A stretch of 43,787 nt of DNA from an uncultured Eudoraea sp. (GTDB lineage: Bacteria; Bacteroidota; Bacteroidia; Flavobacteriales; Flavobacteriaceae): NCBI GenBank assembly GCA_947258555.1, contig CAMYJF010000013.1, forward strand, positions 3,060 to 46,846, written 5' to 3'. The notes beneath the pieces were generated by a model. That model was not told the DNA's origin. It searched no databases and saw nothing but the letters and a program-made list of their open reading frames with translations. This document shows, one piece after another, positions 29,327 through 37,946 of the stretch. The position numbers were made by a program, and so were the translations under genes. How positions within the stretch are numbered: the first letter of the stretch is position 1; every line of letters starts with the position of its first letter.

Positions 29327-29749
29327 TCACGACCCGAAGGCTGTGACTACCAATTTGCGCGCGCCTCCCCTATCCCGGTGCTCACATAAATAAATGCCCT
29401 GCCATGTACCCAATTGCAAGGCACCATTTTTTACGGGTATCTGCACGCTACTGCCCATCATAGATGCCTTGATATGTGCGGGCATATCATCCGGGCCTTC
29501 CATAGTATGTGTAAAATGAGGCGAATCTTCCGGGACCAAAAGGTTCATATGACTTTCAAAGTCGTCCCTGACAGATGCATCTGCATTTTCATTGATGGTT
29601 AGGCTTGCAGACGTATGCTTAATAAACACATGCAGGAAACCTGTTTCTATGGAAGCCACATCGGGGAATTGAGCAAGTACTTCACGGGTGATCAGATGAA
29701 AACCCCTGGGAAATGGCGGCAGGCTAATGGTTTTTTGATAAAAATTCAT
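29327..29749 (-). CDS. YjbQ/UPF0047 family (secondary thiamine-phosphate synthase-like)
   Basis: A 140-aa protein with the whole UPF0047 pattern: HVFIKHTSASLTINENADASVRDD, EDSPHFTHTMEGPDDMPAHIKASMMGSS, LQLGTWQGIYLCEHRDRGGARK. The His residues are likely metal or substrate ligands. E. coli YjbQ has weak thiamine-phosphate synthase activity, so the name is provisional; the true role is not known. ATG 29749 is chosen because family members begin near MNFYQKTISLPPFPRGFH; the frame is open upstream to 29875 but those residues are not family sequence. It starts divergently from the HAD phosphatase, 79 nt away. Confidence 0.92.
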   Translation of the reverse strand: MNFYQKTISLPPFPRGFHLITREVLAQFPDVASIETGFLHVFIKHTSASLTINENADASVRDDFESHMNLLVPEDSPHFTHTMEGPDDMPAHIKASMMGSSVQIPVKNGALQLGTWQGIYLCEHRDRGGARKLVVTAFGS

Positions 29750-29805
29750 CTTGACTAAGGTACAGTGAAATTGGATTCGATGCCACACATCTTGATGTAA
29801 TCCCC

Positions 29806-29813
29806 TACTTTTG
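29806..29813 (+). promoter_or_regulatory. -7 promoter box TACTTTTG for the HAD gene
   Basis: A perfect TAnnTTTG match, 15 nt before ATG 29829, in the divergent gap with yjbQ. Confidence 0.45.
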
Positions 29814-29828
29814 CAGGAATTATTTTCT

Positions 29829-30632
29829 ATGGAACTCTCAAAGGTAAAATTAGTGGTAACGGATATGGACGGCACCTTGCTTAATTCTTCTCATGAAGTG
29901 AGTGAACGTTTTTTTGATCTCTTTTATAAACTTAAGGCAAAAGGTGTCTTATTTGTGGCAGCAAGCGGCCGTCAGTATAACAATATCGTCAGCAAACTTG
30001 TTCCTATCAAGGATGACTTGATCTTTATTGCGGAAAACGGGGGTATAGTAATAAATGGGGATGAGGAATGGCTTCATATTGCCATGGATGACAGTTTGAA
30101 AAATAAGGTCCTGACCGTGGTTGAAAACAGCCCGGATATGTACCCGGTACTATGCACAAAAAATATGGCCTATATCCGTAAAGATCATACCCATTTTGTA
30201 AGTCTGTTGCAAGAATATTACACCCAATTCGGATACCTGGATAACCTTGTGGCTTTTTCAGATGAAGTCATAAAAATTGCCGTTTTTCACGAGCAGGACT
30301 CTGAAAAGTATATCTATCCGGTGGTACGTCAGTTTGAAAATGAATCAATGGTCAAAGTATCCGGTCAACAATGGGTAGATCTTTCTCACAAGGATGCTCA
30401 TAAAGGACATGCCTTAAAAGAGGTACAAGCCCGGCTCAACATCAGCCCTGCTGAAACCATGGTGTTTGGTGATTACAATAATGACCTGGAAATGATGGGA
30501 GAGGCATCTTTTAGTTATGCCATGGCCAATGCACATCCAAATGTGAAGGCTGTCGCCCGGTACTCAACTGCCAGTAATGACGACTTTGGTGTAGAGTTAG
30601 TCCTTGAAAAGTTGTTAGCGACCCTCTCTTAG
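29829..30632 (+). CDS. HAD-superfamily (Cof-type) sugar phosphatase
   Basis: A 267-aa enzyme. HAD motif I is DMDGTLLN (two Asp near residue 13), motif II is the AASGRQ region, and motif IV is GDYNNDLEMM. The large cap and length fit the Cof-type IIB subfamily, which dephosphorylates sugar phosphates, FMN or PLP in other bacteria. ATG 29829 is preferred to the TTG at 29811 because it has the MELSKVKLVVTDMDG start typical of the family and lies 15 nt after a -7 box. The stop overlaps the convergent neighbour by 4 bases. Substrate is not predictable. Confidence 0.92.
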   Translation: MELSKVKLVVTDMDGTLLNSSHEVSERFFDLFYKLKAKGVLFVAASGRQYNNIVSKLVPIKDDLIFIAENGGIVINGDEEWLHIAMDDSLKNKVLTVVENSPDMYPVLCTKNMAYIRKDHTHFVSLLQEYYTQFGYLDNLVAFSDEVIKIAVFHEQDSEKYIYPVVRQFENESMVKVSGQQWVDLSHKDAHKGHALKEVQARLNISPAETMVFGDYNNDLEMMGEASFSYAMANAHPNVKAVARYSTASNDDFGVELVLEKLLATLS

Positions 30633-31888
30633 GTTTTTTGCTTTTTCTTCTTAGCGGCCGGGAATAGTACGTTGTTCAGGATAAGTCGATAACCCGGGGA
30701 AGTTGGGTGTAGTGAGAGTTCTGTCTTTGGGTCTCCTACTCTATGCTGATAATCTTCCGGATCGTGTCCGCCATAAAATGTAAAAAATCCCTTTCCTTTT
30801 ATACCATGTATATAACGGGCCTCGCCGTTGATCTTGTTCTCTCCCAGTACCAGCACATTGGGTTTCACTTCCTTTCGTTCAAAAGAAGTGGTCTGGCCCA
30901 TAAAGCCTTTTACCAAAGCTGTATGATTTTGGCAGAGCATAGTAGGCACCGGATCCCACTTGGCCGAAAAATCCATCAGGGAAAAATAATCGGTTTCTCT
31001 CTGCACATTGCTGCGTTTATTTGTCATATCAATAGACGAGAACTCATATCGCAAGGGATTTCTTTCCAACCTGAAATTTGTAAAAGCGAAGGTTCGGGAA
31101 AAATTAAGCTTCGTCTGGTAATTAGCATCTGATGGATCTCCATCAAACATCGGTTCGCAAATATCTACACCCTCTGCGGCAAGTGCAATGTCAAAACTAT
31201 CTGTAGCAGAGCACATGGCAAACATAAATCCACCGCCAATTACATAATTCCTGATCTTTAAGGCGACATCCCTCTTCTCCTCGGATACCTTGCTGTATCC
31301 CAATTTGGAAGCTAAATTTTCTGCATTCCGTTTGCCTTCAATATACCAGGGGGCTGCTCTGTAAGCGCCATAAAATTTTCCATACTGACCCGTAAAATCT
31401 TCATGGTGCAGGTGCAACCAGTCATATAGAACCAGTTTGTTGTCCAATACTTCTTCGTCATAGACTGTTACATAAGGTATCTCCGCGTAGGCAAGCACCA
31501 TGGTCACCGCATCATCCCAGGGTTGATTGTCTTTGGGCGAATAAACCGCAATTTTAGGAGCTTTCTCCAGGATGACTGCCTCCTGGTTTTGAGACGGACT
31601 ACTAATGCCATCGAGAATGGCCTGTGCCTGGGAATCTGACACGATCTCAAATGAAACACCCCTGATCTGACATTCTCTTCGAATGTTTTCTCCATCAGGT
31701 AACAAGAATGAACCTCCCCGATAATTTAAGAGCCATTGTACTTTTTGTTGCTTGGTAAGCACCCAATAGGTGATTCCATAAGCTTTCAGGTGATTCTTCT
31801 GGCTCTCCGCGTCCATAGGAATAAGGATCATAGATGCCGTGACACCCTGTGCGCAAAGCAATACCACAATAAATAATAGCTTCCTCAT
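30629..31888 (-). CDS. Conserved secreted protein, often mislabelled asparagine synthetase B
   Basis: A 419-aa exported protein with a signal peptide (about residues 1-18). It lacks everything that defines asparagine synthetase: no N-terminal catalytic Cys after a removed Met, no glutaminase His/Asn set, and no PP-loop SGGxDS. In the middle is a class I amidotransferase-like or ThuA-like fold, suggested by KIAVYSPKDNQPWDDAVTMV, NYVIGGGFMFAMCSATDSFDIA and IKGKGFFTFYGGHDPEDY. Flavobacterial genome annotations often carry this family as asparagine synthetase B, which the sequence does not support. Function unknown. It overlaps the convergent HAD gene by 4 nt. Confidence 0.8.
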   Translation of the reverse strand: MRKLLFIVVLLCAQGVTASMILIPMDAESQKNHLKAYGITYWVLTKQQKVQWLLNYRGGSFLLPDGENIRRECQIRGVSFEIVSDSQAQAILDGISSPSQNQEAVILEKAPKIAVYSPKDNQPWDDAVTMVLAYAEIPYVTVYDEEVLDNKLVLYDWLHLHHEDFTGQYGKFYGAYRAAPWYIEGKRNAENLASKLGYSKVSEEKRDVALKIRNYVIGGGFMFAMCSATDSFDIALAAEGVDICEPMFDGDPSDANYQTKLNFSRTFAFTNFRLERNPLRYEFSSIDMTNKRSNVQRETDYFSLMDFSAKWDPVPTMLCQNHTALVKGFMGQTTSFERKEVKPNVLVLGENKINGEARYIHGIKGKGFFTFYGGHDPEDYQHRVGDPKTELSLHPTSPGYRLILNNVLFPAAKKKKQKT

Positions 31889-31933
31889 GAACAGTAATTC
31901 ATCAATGTGGTTCCCTGTTGTAAATAGAACAGC

Positions 31934-33487
31934 TTAGAAAGGAATATTATTGTCTTCGTCCTCCTCACTTAGGTCGTCGTTTAAGGGACTTCCAAAAGCT
32001 TCTTCTGTGCTTGGCAGGTTTTTGGTAATGAACGGATTATCATCCTTGGCATTCATCTTGGATTGGATTTCGTAAGGTAAATCAAAATCGTCCAGGTTCT
32101 CAAATTTACCAAGTTGGGCAACAAATTTCAAGCGCAGGGAATCCAATCCTCCATTACGATGCTTAGCTACAATGAATTCTGCCTGACCCTGTGTCGGTGT
32201 CCGCTCTTCATCGTCCCACTCGTCAATCTTATAATATTCCGGACGATAAATAAAGGATACGATATCAGCATCCTGTTCGATAGCTCCGGATTCCCTTAGG
32301 TCAGAAAGAATAGGACGCTTACTCCCACCCCGGGTTTCAACCGCCCTCGAAAGTTGTGAAAGAGCAATTACCGGCACGTTCAATTCCTTGGCCAGGGCTT
32401 TTAAATTTCTGGAAATACTACTGATCTCCTGTTCCCTGTTCCCCGCTTTATTAGAGGTACCTGATGTCATCAATTGAAGGTAATCCAGCACGATCAATTT
32501 AATATCATGTTGCGATACAAGTCGCCTTGCTTTTGCCCTCAGATCAAAAATGGATAGCGACGGGGTATCATCAATAAATAAGGGGGCTTTCTCCAGGGAT
32601 TTGATCTTTACATTAAGCTGCTCCCACTCATGGGGTTCGAGATTTCCTGTTCTTAATTTCGCAGATGAAAGGCCGGTTTCCGCAGAGATCAGACGAGTGA
32701 TCAGCTGTACCGAGGACATCTCCAAAGAGAAGAATGCGACAGGTATATTATCATTCACCGCAATATTGCGCGCCATGGAAAGTGTCAAAGCTGTTTTACC
32801 CATACCCGGTCTGGCGGCAATAATGATCAGATCACTGGGCTGCCAACCCGATGTTAGTCTGTCCAGACGCTCAAAACCGGAAGGAATACCACTCAAGCCT
32901 TCTTTGTTAGAGATCTCTTCGATCTTCTTTTTTGCTTCGATAACCAGGTTGAGTGCAGACTGAGCAGATTTTTTCAAATTCCCTTGTGTGACCTCATACA
33001 ATTTTGATTCTGCACTATCTAACAGATCAAAAACATCTGTAGTTTCATCATAGGCATCTTCAATGATCTCATTGGAGATCCGGATCAGACTACGCTGGAT
33101 GTATTTTTGTAAAATAACACGTGCATGGAACTCAATATGAGCCGATGACGCCACTTTCTGAGTGAGCTTGATCAGGTAAAAATCCCCACCGACGGCTTCG
33201 AGCTTCTGTACTTTCTTCAATTGACCCGAAACGGTTAATAAATCCACCGGTTCGGAATTCTCAAAGAGGGTGAATATGGCTTCAAAGATCAACTTATGGG
33301 CGTCTTTGTAGAAGGCCTCCGGATGAAGTATGTCGATCACTTCATCGATCCCTTTCTTGTCGATCATCATGGCGCCAAGTACAACTTCCTCTAAATCAAC
33401 CGCTTGTGGCGGTAATTTTCCTTTTTCGAGTTGTATGAGCGTAGATTTACCGATCTTATGAGCAAGTACCCGGCTTGGTTTATCCAT
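31934..33487 (-). CDS. dnaB: Replicative DNA helicase DnaB
   Basis: A 517-aa hexameric helicase unwinding the replication fork and interacting with primase. The N-terminal DnaB domain (PPQAVDLEEVVLGAMMIDKK) is followed by a linker and the RecA-like ATPase with Walker A ARPGMGKTALTLSMA, Walker B LIVLDYLQLM and DIVSFIYRPEYY near the C-terminus. ATG 33487 (MDKPSRVLAHKIGK) is chosen over the in-frame TTG at 33505; homologues begin at this position. No intein interrupts the ATPase. The acidic tail (LSEEDEDNNIPF) is typical of flavobacterial DnaB. Confidence 0.97.
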   Translation of the reverse strand: MDKPSRVLAHKIGKSTLIQLEKGKLPPQAVDLEEVVLGAMMIDKKGIDEVIDILHPEAFYKDAHKLIFEAIFTLFENSEPVDLLTVSGQLKKVQKLEAVGGDFYLIKLTQKVASSAHIEFHARVILQKYIQRSLIRISNEIIEDAYDETTDVFDLLDSAESKLYEVTQGNLKKSAQSALNLVIEAKKKIEEISNKEGLSGIPSGFERLDRLTSGWQPSDLIIIAARPGMGKTALTLSMARNIAVNDNIPVAFFSLEMSSVQLITRLISAETGLSSAKLRTGNLEPHEWEQLNVKIKSLEKAPLFIDDTPSLSIFDLRAKARRLVSQHDIKLIVLDYLQLMTSGTSNKAGNREQEISSISRNLKALAKELNVPVIALSQLSRAVETRGGSKRPILSDLRESGAIEQDADIVSFIYRPEYYKIDEWDDEERTPTQGQAEFIVAKHRNGGLDSLRLKFVAQLGKFENLDDFDLPYEIQSKMNAKDDNPFITKNLPSTEEAFGSPLNDDLSEEDEDNNIPF

Positions 33488-33598
33488 ATCCGCTAAAGTA
33501 TACAATACGCTTAAGTTAACACTTTTTTTTACCCTTTGGGATATTCACTATTTGATTAACATCTGCTGTTAATAAGTTGCAAACTTGTGTTAATAAGC

Positions 33599-33629
33599 CA
33601 AAAAAACCGGATTTCGATAAAACCCGGTT
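33599..33629 (-). terminator. Terminator after accA
   Basis: Read on the - strand: AACCGGGTTT, short loop, GAAATCCGGTT, then seven T. It lies between the accA stop and the dnaB start and should separate the two transcripts. Confidence 0.75.
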
Positions 33630-33655
33630 GTGCAGTTTGTCGATGTTTTATAGGC

Positions 33656-34609
33656 TCATGAATTAAAGACGCCCATATCGGCATATTTATTCATTCGCTT
33701 TTTAACCAGGGCTTCTGGTGATAACTTTTTCAGCTCGTCAAAATGTTTTAAAATCTTGTTCTTGACGATCGTAAATGTTTTCTCATGATTCCTATGGGCA
33801 CCTCCAATAGGTTCTCTCACGATCTCGTCAATGAGCTTTAATTTCTTCATATCTGTAGCCGTAAGCTTCAACGCTTCGGCCGCTATTTCTTTGTACTCCC
33901 AACTGCGCCAAAGGATAGAAGAGCAACTCTCAGGAGAGATCACAGAGTACCAGGTGTTTTCCAACATCAAAACTACATCTCCAACGCCTATTCCCAATGC
34001 ACCTCCTGAAGCACCTTCCCCAATTATAACCACAATGATCGGGACTTTGAGTCGGGTCATCTCCAATATATTCCGGGCAATAGCTTCTCCCTGGCCGCGC
34101 TCTTCTGCTTCAATACCCGGATAGGCTCCGGGGGTATCGATCAGAGAAACAACGGGAACTCCAAATTTCTCGGCAGATTTCATGAGTCGGAGTGCCTTAC
34201 GGTATCCTTCCGGATTTGCCATTCCAAAATTCCTGTATTGCCGTGTCTTGGTATTATAGCCTTTTTGCTGGCCGATAAACATAAAACTTTGATCCCCGAT
34301 CTTACCCAGACCCCCGATCATGGCTTTATCATCTTTCACATTTCGGTCGCCATGCAACTCAAGAAATGTATCCCCGCAAATAGCGCGGATATAATCTAAG
34401 GTATAAGGCCTGTCCGGATGACGCGATAGTTGCACCCGCTGCCAGGCGCTTAAATTTTTGTAGATCTCCTTGCGTGTTTCCAGGAGTTTTGACTCGATCT
34501 GCTTACAAGTTTCAGTTACATCAACCTCACTCTCTTCTCCGATCACCTGGCATTTTTCCAGCTGCTCTTCCAACTCCTTGATGGGTAATTCAAATTCTAA
34601 ATATTCCAT
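33656..34609 (-). CDS. accA: Acetyl-CoA carboxylase carboxyltransferase subunit alpha
   Basis: A 317-aa AccA, usual length about 317. With AccD it transfers CO2 from carboxybiotin to acetyl-CoA, making malonyl-CoA for fatty acid synthesis. Visible motifs: [74 protein letters not shown] and [14 protein letters not shown] perfect TATCTTTG box stands upstream on the - strand (34635-34642). accD and the biotin carrier are not in the window. Confidence 0.97.
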   Translation of the reverse strand: MEYLEFELPIKELEEQLEKCQVIGEESEVDVTETCKQIESKLLETRKEIYKNLSAWQRVQLSRHPDRPYTLDYIRAICGDTFLELHGDRNVKDDKAMIGGLGKIGDQSFMFIGQQKGYNTKTRQYRNFGMANPEGYRKALRLMKSAEKFGVPVVSLIDTPGAYPGIEAEERGQGEAIARNILEMTRLKVPIIVVIIGEGASGGALGIGVGDVVLMLENTWYSVISPESCSSILWRSWEYKEIAAEALKLTATDMKKLKLIDEIVREPIGGAHRNHEKTFTIVKNKILKHFDELKKLSPEALVKKRMNKYADMGVFNS

Positions 34610-34634
34610 ATAAAAGTGTCCCTATCTGTAGAGG

Positions 34635-34642
34635 CAAAGATA
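34635..34642 (-). promoter_or_regulatory. -7 promoter box TATCTTTG for accA
   Basis: A perfect TAnnTTTG match on the - strand, 25 nt before the accA ATG; the -33 TTG is unclear. Confidence 0.5.
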
Positions 34643-34663
34643 TAGTTTTATGACAAATGGCAG

Positions 34664-35554
34664 CTATATTTCAGGTGCCGACTTCTTCCTGTTTTTCAGG
34701 ATGCCATTTGTGACTACGGTTATCAGGATTATCAAGGCACCCAAGTAGAAATTTGGATGCATTTTTTCATCGTCCCCAAAAATAAAATAGGCCAGAATGA
34801 TCCCATATACAGGCTCCAGATTTACCGTAAGCATTACGGTAAAAGGACGGATGTAGCGCATCACCTTAACGGATCCAATAAAGGCATAGGCTGTACATAC
34901 CGTTACCAGGATCGCCAAATAGAACCAATCTGTTAAGGGAAGGGTTTTAAATGGGGAGGTGAGATCTGATGCAGAAAAGCCATAAATACTGATACAGACC
35001 GCGCCAACCAATAGTTCATAAAACGTAATTGTGGTAGGTCGTTCCTTCATTACTAACTGCCCATTGATCAAGGTGAAGATGGCTCCAAAAAATGTAGACA
35101 AAAGGCCCAGCCAAAATCCGAGTTCATACTCGGAATTAACCTGAAAAATAATGGCCAATCCCAAGATAACCAGGATGCCAAATACGATTTCATAGCCAAT
35201 AAACTTTCGTTTATACCAAATAGGTTCCAGGATAGCTGTAAACAGCGCCCCGGATGCCATGGTTGCCAGGGTAATAGACACATTAGCCACTTTGATGGCA
35301 TGAAAAAAGGTGATCCAGTGCAGGGCAATGGCTATGCCGCCCAGGACGAGCATGATCCTGATACGCCTGGAGACCCTGAAGGAATAGTTGCGCACCCACA
35401 TAAACCCCAGGATAAACAGCACGGCAAAGAGCATTCGGGCCCACACCAATGGTATAGCGTCCAGACTGATGAGCTTACCCAGGATGGCCGTAAAACTCCA
35501 GATAAAAATGATAAAATGGAGGTGAAAATAATTGCTAAGCTTAGCGTTTGGCAT
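34664..35554 (-). CDS. DMT-superfamily (EamA-type) transporter
   Basis: A 296-aa protein with about ten hydrophobic helices in two EamA halves (first half begins YFHLHFIIFIWSFTAILGKLI; second begins LGFWLGLLSTFFGAIFTLING). Members export or import metabolites such as amino acids, nucleosides or sugars; the substrate cannot be read from the sequence. ATG 35554 (MPNAKLSNYF) is preferred to the upstream in-frame start at 35584, whose extra residues are not family-like. It overlaps the LptF/LptG gene by 14 nt, so it is probably the last gene of the tgt-lptG-DMT operon. Confidence 0.88.
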   Translation of the reverse strand: MPNAKLSNYFHLHFIIFIWSFTAILGKLISLDAIPLVWARMLFAVLFILGFMWVRNYSFRVSRRIRIMLVLGGIAIALHWITFFHAIKVANVSITLATMASGALFTAILEPIWYKRKFIGYEIVFGILVILGLAIIFQVNSEYELGFWLGLLSTFFGAIFTLINGQLVMKERPTTITFYELLVGAVCISIYGFSASDLTSPFKTLPLTDWFYLAILVTVCTAYAFIGSVKVMRYIRPFTVMLTVNLEPVYGIILAYFIFGDDEKMHPNFYLGALIILITVVTNGILKNRKKSAPEI

Positions 35555-36620
35555 TTTGCAGCAAGTAAATAGCAAAGATACCAAAGAGGATATTAGGTAA
35601 GACTACGGCTAACAAGGGAGAGAATCCCGACTGTTCTGCCAATGTACCAAATACCTTATCGAAAAAAATATAGAGAAACGCCACCCCGATCCCAAAGGCC
35701 AGGTTCACGCCCATACCTCCACGCCTTTTTACGGAAGAAACAGATACACCAATAATCGTCAGAATAAAAGCGGCAATGGGTAAGGCCCACCTTCTGTAAC
35801 TAACCAGCACATAGGTATTGATATTCGATGCCCCTTTCCGTTTCTGGTCTTCTATGAAGCTGTTCAATTGAAAAAGATCTTTGGTTTCTGCAATATATGA
35901 TACGGGTGTAAGGTCATCGATGCGAAAATTAAACAAGGTATCCAGCCTGCGCTTGGTCTCGATCACTTCCGTGTCACCGGTAAGCTTGCGTTTATTATAT
36001 GAAGTCAGGCGATACAGGCTGTCTTCGGGCATCCAACGGATATTGGCCGCTGAGATCTTGTAATCCAGTTTATCTTCTTCGTTAAAGTGCTCAAAGGTAA
36101 AATTGTACCCAATTTTCCGATTGGGATCGAAGCTACTCACATAAATAAAATCAGACTCATTTAACTGGTTAAAGATATTATTGGTGACCCTGTCTTTTGT
36201 GCCTTTTTTGAGATACTTGAATTTAAACTCATTAAACCCTACGCTGGACCTGGGAACGATGAACATCGCCAAGAAGAACATGATCACAGCAATGATAGCG
36301 GCCCCTATCCAATAGGGTCTGAGAAATCGACCGAAGGAAACCCCAGAACTTAATATGGCAACGATCTCCGTATTACTGGCCAATTTGGAAGTGAAGAATA
36401 TGATTGAAAGGAATAGGAATATTGGGAATAATAGACTGCCTACATAGATCGTGAAATTCACATAGTACATCACGATCTCTCCCAGCGGCGCTTCATTGTC
36501 TATCATCCGCCCTATCTGCTCTGCAAGGTTAAGCATAATGCCGATCGGGATAAAGAGCAACAGCATCATAGCAAAGGTGACCAGGTAGCGCTTTAATATG
36601 TACTTATCCAGAATGGTCAT
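35541..36620 (-). CDS. LptF/LptG-family permease (YjgP/YjgQ)
   Basis: A 359-aa inner-membrane protein with the family's layout: N-terminal helices (LDKYILKRYLVTFAMMLLLF, then two more), a large periplasmic beta-rich domain (about residues 130-260), and three C-terminal helices. LptF and LptG extract lipopolysaccharide from the inner membrane with LptB. It may cooperate with the OstA-like protein at 5229-6893. Whether it is the F or G form cannot be decided. It begins 1 nt after tgt and overlaps the DMT gene by 14 nt. Confidence 0.92.
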   Translation of the reverse strand: MTILDKYILKRYLVTFAMMLLLFIPIGIMLNLAEQIGRMIDNEAPLGEIVMYYVNFTIYVGSLLFPIFLFLSIIFFTSKLASNTEIVAILSSGVSFGRFLRPYWIGAAIIAVIMFFLAMFIVPRSSVGFNEFKFKYLKKGTKDRVTNNIFNQLNESDFIYVSSFDPNRKIGYNFTFEHFNEEDKLDYKISAANIRWMPEDSLYRLTSYNKRKLTGDTEVIETKRRLDTLFNFRIDDLTPVSYIAETKDLFQLNSFIEDQKRKGASNINTYVLVSYRRWALPIAAFILTIIGVSVSSVKRRGGMGVNLAFGIGVAFLYIFFDKVFGTLAEQSGFSPLLAVVLPNILFGIFAIYLLQNAKR

Positions 36621-36621
36621 C

Positions 36622-37752
36622 TTACAACCTGTTGTTTAATTGCTTCACCATTTTATTTTTCCATTCGGCAAAATCGCCCTGAAGAATACGTTCCCTGGCC
36701 TCTCGCACCAACCAAAGATAAAATCCTAGATTATGAATGGTAGCGATCTGTTTCCCCAGATATTCGTTCGCCATGAACAAATGCCGCAAATATCCACGAG
36801 AATACTCTCTGTCTACAAAGGTATAGTCTTGTTCATCAATAGGATCAAAATCATTTTCCCACTTTTTGTTTTTAATGTTGATCGTTCCCTCTGCCGTAAA
36901 TAACATCCCGTTCCGTGCATTGCGGGTAGGCATGACACAGTCGAACATATCTATTCCCAAGGCGATATTTTCCAGAATATTGACAGGCGTACCCACACCC
37001 ATGAGGTACCTGGGTTTATCTTCCGGTAAGATGTCACAAACCACTTCAGACATGGCATACATCTCCTCTGCCGGTTCTCCTACTGAGAGTCCGCCTATGG
37101 CATTCCCTACAGCACCTACTCCGGCCACATATTCAGCAGATGCCTTCCTGAGATCTGTATAAACACTTCCCTGAACAATGGGAAAAAAGGCCTGTTCAAA
37201 GCCGTAATGAGTGGGGAGCGTTTCCAAATGCGACATGCAACGATCCAGCCATCTATGGGTCATTTCCATGGATCGTTTGGCATAGTCGTATTCACAGGGA
37301 TAAGGTGTGCATTCGTCAAAAGCCATGATAATATCAGCACCAATAGCCCGTTGGATCTCCATGACATTTTCCGGCGTGAATACATGAAAAGACCCATCGA
37401 TATGCGACTTAAATTTTACGCCTTCTTCTTTTATTTTGCGATTGGCCGATAAGGAATATACCTGGTATCCGCCACTGTCTGTAAGGATATTCCCTTCCCA
37501 ACCCATAAACTTATGGAGTCCGCCTGCCTGCTGAAGGATAGGAACGGAAGGACGCAGATACAAATGATAGGTATTACCAAGAATGATAGGAGGTTTTATC
37601 TCTTCCCGCAGCTCTTTCTGATGCACCCCCTTTACTGTAGCAGCCGTACCTACCGGCATGAACATAGGGGTAGGCATATCCCCATGTGGTAATTTCAGGG
37701 TTCCTGCACGTGCTTTGGAAGCACTGTCTTTTTTCTCAATGGTATATTTCAC
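36622..37752 (-). CDS. tgt: Queuine/preQ1 tRNA-ribosyltransferase
   Basis: A 376-aa enzyme exchanging guanine-34 for preQ1 in GUN-anticodon tRNAs. The catalytic set is intact: DSGGYQVYSL (general acid/base Asp) and MFDCVMPTRNARNG (nucleophile Asp), with GGLSVGEP. The zinc-binding CxCxxC expected before YSRxYLxHL is absent (the segment reads YTFVDREYSRGYLRHL), while the fourth ligand His remains in IATIHNLGFY. GTG 37752 is the preferred start: it lies 18 nt after a perfect TATATTTG -7 box, while the alternative ATG at 37794 lies upstream of that box. Confidence 0.95.
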   Translation of the reverse strand: MKYTIEKKDSASKARAGTLKLPHGDMPTPMFMPVGTAATVKGVHQKELREEIKPPIILGNTYHLYLRPSVPILQQAGGLHKFMGWEGNILTDSGGYQVYSLSANRKIKEEGVKFKSHIDGSFHVFTPENVMEIQRAIGADIIMAFDECTPYPCEYDYAKRSMEMTHRWLDRCMSHLETLPTHYGFEQAFFPIVQGSVYTDLRKASAEYVAGVGAVGNAIGGLSVGEPAEEMYAMSEVVCDILPEDKPRYLMGVGTPVNILENIALGIDMFDCVMPTRNARNGMLFTAEGTINIKNKKWENDFDPIDEQDYTFVDREYSRGYLRHLFMANEYLGKQIATIHNLGFYLWLVREARERILQGDFAEWKNKMVKQLNNRL

Positions 37753-37770
37753 AGTACTGGAAATCGGTAG

Positions 37771-37778
37771 CAAATATA
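37771..37778 (-). promoter_or_regulatory. -7 promoter box TATATTTG for tgt-lptG-DMT
   Basis: A perfect TAnnTTTG match on the - strand, 18 nt before the GTG of tgt. It decides the start codon. Confidence 0.55.
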
Positions 37779-37892
37779 GGAAACCACACCCCATTATGTC
37801 CCTAAGGGAATATTAAAGTTCAGCAGGGCCTCATCCCTTTGCAGGACTCCTCCTACGCCCCCCTTTTAGTTAATAAATTGTAATAACTCAAG

Positions 37893-37923
37893 TTGTGGAT
37901 GATTTAGAATGCCGTTACTTTTG
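37893..37923 (+). promoter_or_regulatory. Full Bacteroidota promoter for the transketolase genes
   Basis: TTG at 37893-37895, a 20-nt spacer, perfect TACTTTTG at 37916-37923; ATG follows 23 nt later. Confidence 0.65.
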
Positions 37924-37946
37924 GCCTCAAATAAATAGCCCGTACT

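Noticed and set aside
37752-37794. Upstream ATG start for tgt at 37794
   Set aside because: It lies upstream of the -7 promoter box and adds residues not found in the family; GTG 37752 fits better.
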